Assembly (NCBI GenBank): GCA_025403435.1 | Contig: CM046341.1 | Span: forward strand, 11,555,219-11,619,218 | Source of the DNA: Artocarpus heterophyllus | Lineage: Eukaryota; Streptophyta; Magnoliopsida; Rosales; Moraceae | Length of the DNA stretch: 64,000 nt | Reading direction: 5' to 3' | Shown: piece after piece, positions 46,760 through 57,146 of the stretch | Layout: each line of letters begins with the position of its first letter | Position numbering within the stretch: the first letter of the stretch is position 1 | Notes under the pieces: generated by a model | Seen by the model: only the letters and a program-made list of their open reading frames with translations | What the model was told of the DNA's origin: nothing | Database searches by the model: none | Translations under genes and position numbers: made by a program

Positions 46760-49010
46760 CTGCTTACACAGGTACACACCTTTAATCAATTTCATCGAAT
46801 TTTTCTTCATTTTCGCTGGTAATAAACGAATACAATTCTTATTTCTTGTTTCTCTTTGTAATATTTTTCTCTTCCGTTTATCTATTTTGTTCTTTTATTT
46901 GAAGTAGATCCTGCAGCCTCTTTCTGGCTTCATCTTTTGCTTGGGAAATCTAAATCTTTCCAACTATATCAGGTCTTGAAATTTACCTCGTTGATAATTG
47001 CAGTTTTCTCATAATGAGTAAATAGCACAAGTAAAAATCTGCAGATCACAATATATTATAGATTTTTCAAACAAAATCAGTACCAATGATTTCGATATCA
47101 TTATGTTTTCTCAGAATTGCTGTACTTATAACCTATTTTCTTGTGATCCTATCAAGATATATTGCTTGATTCTTACTGTACCCGTTTATCAAGCAATACG
47201 AAAACTTATTTACAGAATTAGAGTGGTTAACATTTTATGATGCATTGGATTTATTATCAATTCATGCATATACGAATTCTTCTGTTGTAAATGTATTTTT
47301 TTCTTTTTTTTTTTCTGAATTCCTTTAAAAATGATTTAAACAAACTGTGCCGCATACCATGAACCATTTTAAAAGAAAATCTGGTTCGATAAACTTGAGA
47401 TACACTTGTAGACATTCTGCTCTGTGCTATTAACAAACACAGTTATGAAATTGATTTAGATTTTTTTTTTTTTTATACCAGGGATGTTTCTATTACCCTA
47501 TACTTTCCTTCCAGGAAAGATGTCAAAGGAGCCAGTGGGAATTTCTGAGACAAGATAGAACATTCTTTTCAAGTCAATTAATATGCTATTGAGTTTGCAA
47601 ATTTGGATATTTTCATTTCATGTTTGTATGGAGTGTTTAGTAGGGTAGTATTCATCTGAACAATAAGCTTGAGGGCATTGCTCAGACAAGGCAAATGTTT
47701 TGTTTATTCTCTTCAGTTGTGCCATTGAGTTTGAATGTTCGTGATTTTTAGTTTTATGTTTCTAAGTTTATGAACAGAAACCTGTATTCTTGTTTTAGTT
47801 TGGGATGTATTATGTCAATAATACCTAAGGGCATTGTTTCCACAGACACAAAATTTATCTAGTTTTTTTTAGATCATTTATTTGAGTTTGCGAATTAGTG
47901 TCTGATTTTGTACCCGATGAAACTTGCCTGATTATTTTGTTTTGTGAGCCCTAGCTTCTAGCTATTTAATAATCCACTTGAGGATACTTCTTACCATTGT
48001 GATTCTTATAGGATAGAGTTCAATGGTGATCCAAACCTAAGCAGCGTCGTTTCCCTTGATTTCAGGTATTTGTTGAGATAAAAAAAAAAAAATAGGGTTT
48101 ATAAAAATAAATAATCTAAAACACGTGGTATAAATAATATAAAAAAATATAATTTTTAAATAAACCTAAAAACATGACATAAAATGATAAATAACCCTAT
48201 ATATAACAAGAATCTCTTTTTTTTTTGGAACCACATGGTACCCCGATGAAATTATGAGAACAAGATAGTACCAATGACAAAACTACAAGATGCTAGAATG
48301 ATAAATTTCCCAAAAATTATGATAAGTACAAAAAAAGGGGGGAAAGCTGAGATTCTAAAATCGTCCGGTCTGTTCCGGTTCCAATTGTTCCCGATCCGCC
48401 AAGATTGTCTGGTCCCAAAAAACTGGCGGTTTGGGACTGGGTGCACAGCCCTAGCTGAGAAAATTAAAACAGTGTCATTTTTCTCTCTTTTTAACCCTTT
48501 AGGAAAAAGAGGTAAATGTAATTGTTCTTTTATCATAAAACATAAAAGTAAACTTAGCAATACCAAGGTGTATCCCATATAAACCACTCTCTCTCAACAG
48601 TTTTTTTTTTTTTTTTTGGGTTGAAAGGGAAAATTTCATATCAAACTCTCTTAACAGTTACTGCACCTCTTGTTAACTGTATCCTAAATTTTATTCCACT
48701 TATGAATTATTGTACCTGGATGTATTGTTCTTGGACTTTATACAGTGGAGACAATGGAATTTTTTTAAAAAAGACCTCATCATCCAAGCTAGACTTGGTA
48801 AGTAAGAAACAGGTAAAAGCATGCTACACAAGACCACCAATAAGAAGTCTGACATCTTGGCTCGAGCTGAATTGTGATTTATTGCTCACTCCTTCAACAT
48901 CTAGCAACATAAAGGTCAACCAACAAAATGGTTTTAGCAAGCTCCTCAGCACTGTCACTTGACCATTCCACAAGAGAACCAATCGAATCATCCAAGTTAA
49001 ATTTCTATTC
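46760..49010. other. Intergenic region
   Basis: No gene is recognised. 46766 begins with GTACACAC after an AG and could be a 3' UTR intron of the dead NLR. A poly(T) run lies at 48601-48617. About 48075-48205 resembles the short AT-rich repeat blocks at 41325 and 52620. Confidence 0.6.
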
Positions 49011-51037
49011 TCACCATAGCATCTTGGTCCAAGATCCCAAAAAAGGGAAGAAGGCAACCAACAACCTCAACAACAAAGGCGTGTCACTCTTCCTCTCTCT
49101 TCTACTCAGCTTACCCTTCTCCGTCTCTGTTCTTCCTGATCCACCCGCTCTTCTTGATTGCCCTTGCATCGATTTAACTTGTTCAAGATCATCCCATCCA
49201 CCAAAACTGGTTGCTCTTTGGCTACCATTCTCAACCGAGCCTTCATTCCCAACTACCCATGATTGGTACCCCATTTTTCCCTTTCCAGGTTCCTGGCCTT
49301 CATCTTCTTCTTCTTCTTGCTCAACTTCAGCATCTGTTGCAGTGCCTGCAGATCGTTTATATCTCATCCTGCGCCTGCGCTTTGGCCTACTTTGCGTTCC
49401 TCCCCATAGCTTCTGGAACGCAAATGACAGTGCTGACTGACCAAGTGGGAGAGCCAATGCCATGAGAAAGGCTTTTGGGCCAGAAGCCACCAACCAAGAT
49501 ATGAGTATTATGGGAAGCATCCAACCATAGGACTTGAACACCTGCCGTGACCAACAAGCAACATAACATTCAGAACTAATCTAGTCGTAGAAATAAACCA
49601 ATGAAAACTAACAACATGAGAAACTTTGTATCCTCGGTAAGGTACAAGAAATATTCGCAATTCACTCTCATATATTCCTAAACATAATTTAATTCTTTCA
49701 ATGAGACTCCTGTAAAAATGTTTATATCCATCAAAAAACAAAACAAACACACATGAAAAGTTTTTATTGAAGTGTTATGCAATGCGTCGCTTAATGAGGC
49801 ACTCCATAGAGAGCTTATTACCTCAACTACATGCCTTGTTTAGCTGAGATAATAATACCTTTATAGTACTTTTCATTTATGACTTGCTCAGCTTGATGTA
49901 CGAGAGTATAGAAGAGAAGAAAGAGAGAAAGAGAAAGAGAGGAATAGAAATAGAAGAGAAAGATCAATAATAGAAAGGAAATCTTAATATTCAATATTCT
50001 ATAGTCTGAATTGCAATGACAATATTTAGATTTCAGTTAAGTTTCCCTTTACTGATAGTTGGGTAGTTTCCATTATTTGTTAATTTACTTTCTATATTTA
50101 GTATATTCATCTTCCTCATAAAAGCTATTTTTGTTTCTCATCACAGCTCTTTCCCAGTTCTATAAACCAAAAATTTGACCTTAAAAGTTATAACCCACGT
50201 ACATTGCCTAACTAGCTCAAGAAGTGACTGACTTATAGACAAGGTTTGAGTGAAATATTCCACAATGTGTCAGGTGATTTTGGTCTAACTACTCATGTTG
50301 GAAATTTCGATTCTCATTATTGCAAAATAAGCTTACGGTTGACAATTTGATAATAGAAATCCTAGATTTTAATGAGAGAAAGAGCTACGCAAACAGTAAC
50401 TAACTAAAGGATCAAAAAAGGAAATGGGCTAATTTAATCCCACACAATGTATACGAAAACAATGCACAAACATGTATAGAATATAACTAAGAAAAGCTAA
50501 ACAAATATTCACAATGGAAGTAAAATCTGTCTTATAATCAAATGAAAACAGAAGGAAAGAAAAAATATATCTTCACAAAAAGGAGCTAATAATCCATGTA
50601 TAGTCATAAACATTAAACAACACTAAAAAGTTAAATTAGAAAAATAAAAGGAGTAAGAGCAGAATTTGGACCTTGAAAATCCAGAAAGCATCAACGGCGT
50701 CCTCGAGAATCCCACCAGGACCATCCTCCATCTCGTCGGACCACCACCGCCTCTTCTTTCCCTTAGTCCTGTAATACTCTTCTTCTTCATGTACCTCGTC
50801 GTCGTCGTCTTCTTCGTCGGGTTTGCGTTTGAAACCAAAACCGAATCTTTGGGACCGCACGGTCTCGGCATTGGAGTCCCAGCGGCGGTAGGCGGTGGAG
50901 AAGGAGCGGCGAGAAATGGAGTAGCGGAAGGAGAAGGAAGAAGGAAGGGAGTTTAGAGACAGAGAATGGAAAGTGAAAGTGGATCGCCTTGGTAGAGGAG
51001 GAGGATGAGTGAGGACGATGACGACGACACACGCCAT
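49011..51037 (-). CDS. Predicted membrane protein, two exons, probably plastid-targeted
   Basis: Exon 1 is 51037-50672 and exon 2 is 49541-49011, with a phase-0 GT-AG intron of 1130 bp; the product is 298 residues. The N-terminus is rich in Ser, Arg and Phe (about 1-50), suggesting a chloroplast transit peptide. An acidic run follows (EEDDDDEVHEEEE, 75-87), then GGILEDAVDAFWIFK and a long hydrophobic stretch at about 129-166 (WMLPIILISWLVASGPKAF). A basic patch (RPKRRRRMRYKR), an acidic patch (EQEEEEDEGQEPGKGK) and a C-terminal hydrophobic segment (LLLRLLVAFFPFLGSW, 278-293) complete it. I cannot name a function. It matches my memory of an uncharacterised plant family next to AMT1;1 and SMAP1 in Arabidopsis. 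Both splice sites rejoin the frame exactly. Confidence 0.85.
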
Positions 51038-54000
51038 TGGAGGTGCTCAACCGGAGCTTCCATTTGCCACGTTGTTGTTATATCCTCCACTATTAATACT
51101 TAATAGGACGAATTTTACAAATCTGACCCCAAATTTAGGCCCTCTTTTCAGCTTCTACCCCAGAATTAAAACCTGTCAATCTCACCCCCGAACATTGAAA
51201 TGTTAGCAAAACGACCCCTCTTAGCGGACTTGATGCATGCGATGTTTTCAAGGCTTTTCTCCCAGTGCAACCCAAATACAAAATGGCCATGTTGGTAGTA
51301 TCTTTATTTTAGATTTTATTTTTAAAAAAAGATATAAAAATGAGAATATTTTAAAAATTGTGTTAAAATTATGTTTGGGTTGTATATAGTGGTTTGTTTT
51401 TTAACATAAAATATTTTTATTAAAAATTATTAATATAAAAAAAACCAAGTTTAATTCTAATAATAATAATCAATTAATATAATACTACTTAATAATATTA
51501 AGGAAATAACAAATAAGATTTTTTAATAAAAAAATTCAAGAACTTCTTTGTTTGCCTCGGGGAAAATAGGATGGCAGCGATGATGATAGCCCGTCCCCCT
51601 AACAGTCCTTGACAGCCCCTCGGCCCCACCCCGACGATCCGTCTCCCTTGCCCCACCCATGGCCCTAGCCTCCCAGCCCCGCCTCGATGGCACTTTGCCC
51701 ACTCAGGAATGGACCTAGCCCTATGCCCTTGATGCCCTCTCGTGTCGACGGCGCTGTCACAGAGATCGACAATGCCACCAACAGATATTGATGCCTTTGC
51801 CCAGATCTACCTCCCACCCACGTAGACACAAGAGATCGTCGTGACTTTCCTCCCCTCAAATCGCCGCCGTTGGCTTGGTGTCGGGGCCGCTGGGCTGTGG
51901 TGGGTTTGCGTTAGTGAGGTTGGGTTCAATGATGACGGTTGGGGTCCCTCTAGGATGGCAACAAGTTTCGCGGTGATGGCAGGGTCATGGAGAGAAAAGA
52001 GTTTGTGAGAGGGAGTAAGAGAGATTGGGTGAGAAAAAAATGTTGAAAATAACTTTTTCTTTTTTTCATTTTTGGCATTTCTTTGGGGAATTTTCGGAAA
52101 CATTTTTGGGAACCAAGGGCTTGAATATGAAACCAAACATGTTTCTAAAACCCTTTTTATTTTTTTTGTTTTTGAAAATATCAAAAAACATCTCAAGAAT
52201 GGAACGAAACGGGCCTACATATCCCCTTGTGTTTTTACATGCCTAGCTCTTTCTTTTGAAATTATTTTATTAGATACTAAAAACCGTGTATTATTATAGT
52301 TGATTTTTTATCTCTCGATTTAGAAGCTTATAAAATTAGGTTGTTATATTCAAATGGACTGGCACCAAGAAAACCAACCAATGTCACATCAAACTATACT
52401 AAATCACGGTTGAAAATCCCAATTTCACAACAGTTAGGCAGAAGTCGATCAATGAAGCAAGAGAGCGGCCTTGCCCAGTCGATACGAACCAATATGGGAA
52501 ATGGGGTACGGTGGATTAATGAAAAGGGAGGCCCACACTTGCTCGAAGCTTTGCATGGGCTGGGCCAATGGGGACAACCAGGATTTTTACAAGGAAATAT
52601 TTAAAAAGAAAATTATATGTTATACCACATTCTAAAAGTTATACTTATATATGTCATAGTTAAAAAAATTTATACCATATCATTATTTATATTATTTGTT
52701 AAATTATGTCACAAATAAATATAAATATTTATAAAAGGTAATTCTTAAAAGTGGATATTTATGAAATTCCTTTAAGAAAGTAAAAAGCACTAACTGGAAT
52801 CTGGTATAGGTAATTATTTGGGCCTAGATATTTCAGCCCGGCTTGGTTCATGATGTGGATCGGCCCTACCAGAGTGTTAGGCAAATTGATGGGCCGATCA
52901 AATAGACACCCGCTAGTAGTATAGCATCTCACATAGACCACTGTCAGTGAAAAAACCAAAAGATTCCAAAAACCAGGCGATTACACAGTCCATTTAAAAC
53001 CTGTTTCTCAGTCGGCGTCATTTGAAATTAAAAACAACAATGTAGCCTATTTGACTTAGCAATGCATTCATTCAATTAGTTATTTTGAATTTAAACATGT
53101 ACTTGTAAACAACACATGGCATAGATTTAATTTCATGAAGAACAGTCTTGTAAAATGTAGAAATAAAGGGTTCAACATGATTGTTATATGTACAAAAATG
53201 ACTTCATAAAAAGACAACAAAAAATTTATCCATCATAAATTAAAATGCTATATCTTTAAATTTGTTGTTGAATAAAGGAAATACTAGAGGGAAGACAAAC
53301 CTTAATAATTGTATCAAAAGAACAATGCTATATATATTACTAACGATTAATTATCAGTTGTTTTTAGGAAGCGCTGGGTGCAAATTTAAGAACAACCCTG
53401 TCGTGTTTCAGTGTTAAGAACCTTATTAAATAGAGAAATTTGAAACGACTTAAAGCAAGAATTTGAACAAGCTCCCAAGAGCTATGCAAAAGCAAAATTG
53501 ATTAATAAATGCGATTTTGTTTGGTTCAAATTAGCGAGCGCCTACGTGGGTAGTGCCAAAACGTATCCTTTTTCCTTCTTTTTTTTTGCGTAATTTAGGG
53601 TTGGAGAATTTAAACTTCACATTTTATGGTGCAGTCGGGTGTGACATTAGCATCAGGCTATGCATGATATCACAAAAGCAGTACACCAAAAATTGTGTTT
53701 GGTAGCAATTTTTCAAAACAACTATTTTCAGATTGAACCAAAAAAGAATAATCGACGATAATATTTAATAGTTGAAAATAAAAAAATTCTTTTAAAAAAT
53801 AAAAATTAGTAATAATGAATTATCTATAGTGATATTTATATTTTTCTTAATCTACATTATAACATAGATAAATTTCTTATTGATTGGGAGTTTCACGAGT
53901 GAGGCTGCTGTGGGATTTCAGGGATGAGATTGCCACAATTTTCAATTTCTAGGAACCGAACCGTTAAAACATAAAACTTAAGGGGTGAACATATCAATCC

Positions 54001-54139
54001 GGCAATTATTATCTGGAAACGCCACCGTTTAACTGAACTTTTGTGTTTGTCAGGCATGCCTCGGGGCTTTGTTCTCGTTTCCTCTGCAATTTCTAGAGAG
54101 AGAGAATTTGTAGAGAGAGTAACCTAGAGAGAGAGAAGG
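51038..54139. other. Intergenic region with a GC-rich patch
   Basis: A GC-rich patch at 51570-51900 has open frames on both strands but no recognisable protein. About 52610-52770 is an AT-rich repeat block related to 41325-41720. A GA-rich leader (54090-54137, GAGAGAGAGAATTTG) precedes SMAP1. I see no other gene. Confidence 0.6.
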
Positions 54140-54325
54140 ATGAGGCCGACGACGATGGACTACTTCGGCGACATGGACGAGCAAGGCTCGACGATGGCGA
54201 TGGACGTGGACGACGTCGATCCTCTGGAGATTCTCGGTGACAGCGTCATCGCCGACAACAAGCTAGCCGACGCCGACTTCTTCAACGCCTTCGAGGACGA
54301 CTTCGACGATTCCGATATCAATTAA
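54140..54325 (+). CDS. SMAP1: Small acidic protein 1 (SMAP1) homologue
   Basis: A 61-codon frame with a composition dominated by Asp and Glu. It opens MRPTTMDYFGDMDEQGSTMA, then MDVDDVDPLEILGD, and ends FFNAFEDDFDDSDIN. This matches the plant SMAP1 family of about 60 residues, known in Arabidopsis for promoting the response to the synthetic auxin 2,4-D and acting upstream of Aux/IAA turnover. The C-terminal F/D-rich block is the conserved part of the family. The ATG follows a GA-repeat leader. There are no membrane segments or signal peptide, and no intron in the coding part. The short length makes it easy to miss in automated annotation. Confidence 0.88.
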   Translation: MRPTTMDYFGDMDEQGSTMAMDVDDVDPLEILGDSVIADNKLADADFFNAFEDDFDDSDIN

Positions 54326-55898
54326 ACCCTCCTCTATTCATACAAATCTTCGTTTGTCATCAATTTCCATCCCTTTCTTTTCGTATCTAGAATGCTAGGG
54401 TTTGATTTTGTAAAAGAAGAGGGAAAATTATTGCTTTGATTTTGTTTTAATGCAGCTATTTTTCAATTGAATTTCCTGGCTGTTATATGATCTGATTGTG
54501 GTTACTGTTTAGTCTTTCTCTGAAAAAAAAAGTCATATTTGTTCAATTCATTTTTTTTTGGGCGCTTGATATAAGGAATTGTTCTGTTACTTTTTATAGA
54601 GAGTTATGATAGATCGGTTGATTTGTTTGTGCACAGAGGAATTTCTTGACCAGAATCAGTGGAGGAAAAAAAGCAAATATCATACGATGAAGTTTTAGAT
54701 CAAGTCAATTTTTTTTTCCAAGAGAATTTGATTGACTAAGCTATAAAAGCCCGTTTGGCATTGTTTAGGGGGTTTTAGAAATATTTTTGGATCTTTAAAT
54801 TTTTTTTTTAAATAAAATCACTTTCACCTAGTTTTAAAACAGTTTTAAAACACTATCAGACACTGCCGGGGTTTAAACCATATTTTTGAAAAGTTTTGAT
54901 ATTGCAATTGTTTAAAGGATTTTACTAGTTGGGGATCAAATATTTTGATCCTTTAGGCTTATATTAGTGGTTTGAGAAGAACCTGAAGATGATGGATGGT
55001 ATTGAAGAGAAATTTTTGAAATATGCCGCCACCAACTTCCTGTTTTTTTATTCTTTTATTTTCTCTTTTGGAAGGATCCCATTTTATTTGATTTTTAGGG
55101 TCTGTTTGGTTAGAATATTTGAGTAGAGTATTTGAATGAAGATTTAAATTTTTGTGAGAGAAAATACTATAGAAAAATGATTCGAACCATGATTCGAATA
55201 TTCGTTTGGTTCGAATATTTGAGTAGAGTATTTAAATGAAGATTTAAATTTTTGTGAGAGAAAATACTATAGAAAAATGATTTGAACCATAATTCGAATA
55301 TCCAACCAAACGGGTCTTTAAAAAGAAAGGGAAAAAAATTGAGGCGGTCGCACCGTGCAGTGTGCTCGACTTTCCTGAGTGAAACATTCAACTTTCAATG
55401 ATAACATATGAAATATTTTGAGGAATTAAAAGAAATGCTATTGAGTTTTAGCTTACTCATTCAATAACTCATAAATTTGATTTCTTTAAAGTGAAGATTT
55501 AAGAAAAGTTTGAGCAAGAAAAATTTTATAGACCAATTTACGCATAAGATACAGCAATAGGGAACCTTAGATTAAAGTAATCAGAAACCTAAGCTCAAAA
55601 TGGGCTACTCTATTTCTAGTTCGTCACTAACCAATTCAATTTTACCAATATCATATCAATTGAATTTTCCATATCACATCACCTTCTGCATAATTAAAAA
55701 TTGCACCAACACCAGATTTTTAATCACTACAGAAAACAAACAAAGAAAGCGTCTCAATAAACGATTGTTTCCTCTACATCAAAGCTGTAAAATATTGCTT
55801 CAAACACAATTTTTCGAGCAAACAGCTCCAAAGAACATTAGATAGAAAGCCATGCAGGAAAGAATTGCCACTATTAGAGCTAAGCATATTTGCACTGA
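54326..55898. other. Intergenic region between SMAP1 and the F-box gene
   Basis: Non-coding and AT-rich, with the dimeric MITE-like repeat at 55099-55315. A small frame at 55600-55845 has no recognised family. Confidence 0.6.
55099..55315. repeat. Head-to-tail dimer of a MITE-like repeat
   Basis: Two units of about 105 bp (55105-55200 and 55203-55305) share TATTTGAGTAGAGTATTT and TTTTTGTGAGAGAAAATAC. The outer ends GGGTCTGTTTGGTTAG and CCAACCAAACGGGTC are inverted repeats. A related single copy is at about 63475-63630. Confidence 0.75.
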
Positions 55899-57146
55899 TC
55901 ACTGAGAACTTGGAAAAACCCAAAACGGCGGAGGAAAAACCTTGCCGTCATCAAATTCATAACAAGACTTGACAACTTTCCTCTCCAAATTGTACACTCC
56001 CATGTCATGGCCACCATACAAGTAGTCACCAGTCATGTCCTCCCAATTATCATCCGTGAAGTAGATCGAGTTCCCTTCACACCCTGCTAAATCCCGAGTC
56101 AAAACCGACACCGATTCGTTCCCTCCCACAAACACAGCTCGATCTTTCAAACTCTCCACCTTCTCCCACTTCCACCCTCTCAAATCCATCTCGTGAACAC
56201 AAAACTCTACACTCCTGTACGGACAAACCAAAGGGTGTGTGTCCTCCTCAGTCAAAAGATCACCCTCATCAAGTAGTTCGCCATATGCATTCACATGGCA
56301 CCCTATAAACCTTGTCACTAGCAAAATCTCTCCCATAGATTCAACCAAATATGTCTTCCCAAAATACTTGTCCTTCGAATAATTCCCTATAGTCAAGCTC
56401 AATACCAAATTCTCACAAGGAACAAAACGCACGACTTTAATGGGAAAAGAATCACTCTTAAAGTCCCAAACTTCAACGGAGTTCGAAAAGGAAAGTGCAT
56501 ACAACTGATCTTCGTAGCATATTATATCGGAGTATGGTGACTTTTCGCCATCTAACTCGGTCCATGACTCGTCTCCAACGTTACAATACGAGAGCTTTTG
56601 TGCAGTTAAGCCATAGATTACTACAACTGAAGTCTTCTTTTTCTTCTTTTTATTGTTATTATCATTAGAGTCAGAGAAGATCAATATGGCTTTGGAGATT
56701 AGAACCTCTCGATTAGTTTCGAGATAGTAATCTCTCTTTTGCCACTCGGGCATTCCGGGAAGAGAAGTGATCAATGGAAGATGGATTTTTTCCCGAGAAA
56801 ACGGATTGAAAACGAGAGGGTTTGATCTCTTGTCCAAAAGAACCAACCACCTACGTGAAGATCCAACACACCAAGAATCATGTAGCTCTTCGAAGGAGGT
56901 TTTGTAAACCTTCTTTTCCTCAAGGCTGAAGAATTGACGTGAAAGGGTATTTTTGTTACGGTTGTTTTCGTTGTTGTTACTTTCTGTTTGGTTGCTAGGA
57001 ATCATCAACAATGGGGAAAAGACGTGGGAATTTGCGGCCGTGTTCCAAGACCGACAAACGGCTCTGAGTTTAACAATGTCAAGGAAAGAAAGCTTCTTGA
57101 TGACTAGCTCCAATAGATTGCTGTGAAGTTCTGACCAGTTTGACAT
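55899..57146 (-). CDS. F-box protein with DUF295 (KIB-type) domain
   Basis: An intact single-exon frame of 415 codons. An F-box is at residues about 4-44 (WSELHSNLLELVIKKLSFLD, then KLRAVCRSWNTAA), which would bind SKP1 in an SCF ubiquitin ligase. A beta-rich middle has WLVLLDKRSNPLVFNPFSRE at about 100-120. A C-terminal DUF295 block contains GNSIYFTDDNWEDM and GVYNLERKVVKSCYEF. This arrangement is that of plant F-box/kelch-like SKIP23 and KIB1-4 proteins, about 380-420 residues. The target protein cannot be read from sequence. An Asn/Lys low-complexity run near residue 160 looks like a loop insertion. Confidence 0.92.
   Translation of the reverse strand: MSNWSELHSNLLELVIKKLSFLDIVKLRAVCRSWNTAANSHVFSPLLMIPSNQTESNNNENNRNKNTLSRQFFSLEEKKVYKTSFEELHDSWCVGSSRRWLVLLDKRSNPLVFNPFSREKIHLPLITSLPGMPEWQKRDYYLETNREVLISKAILIFSDSNDNNNKKKKKKTSVVVIYGLTAQKLSYCNVGDESWTELDGEKSPYSDIICYEDQLYALSFSNSVEVWDFKSDSFPIKVVRFVPCENLVLSLTIGNYSKDKYFGKTYLVESMGEILLVTRFIGCHVNAYGELLDEGDLLTEEDTHPLVCPYRSVEFCVHEMDLRGWKWEKVESLKDRAVFVGGNESVSVLTRDLAGCEGNSIYFTDDNWEDMTGDYLYGGHDMGVYNLERKVVKSCYEFDDGKVFPPPFWVFPSSQ

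Noticed and set aside
48252..48587. Overlapping open frames of about 100 codons on both strands
   Set aside because: No family match, no promoter, and flanked by simple T and A runs; likely chance.
51807..52196. 129-codon minus-strand frame in GC-rich intergenic DNA
   Set aside because: Low-complexity, no family resemblance, no splice or promoter context.
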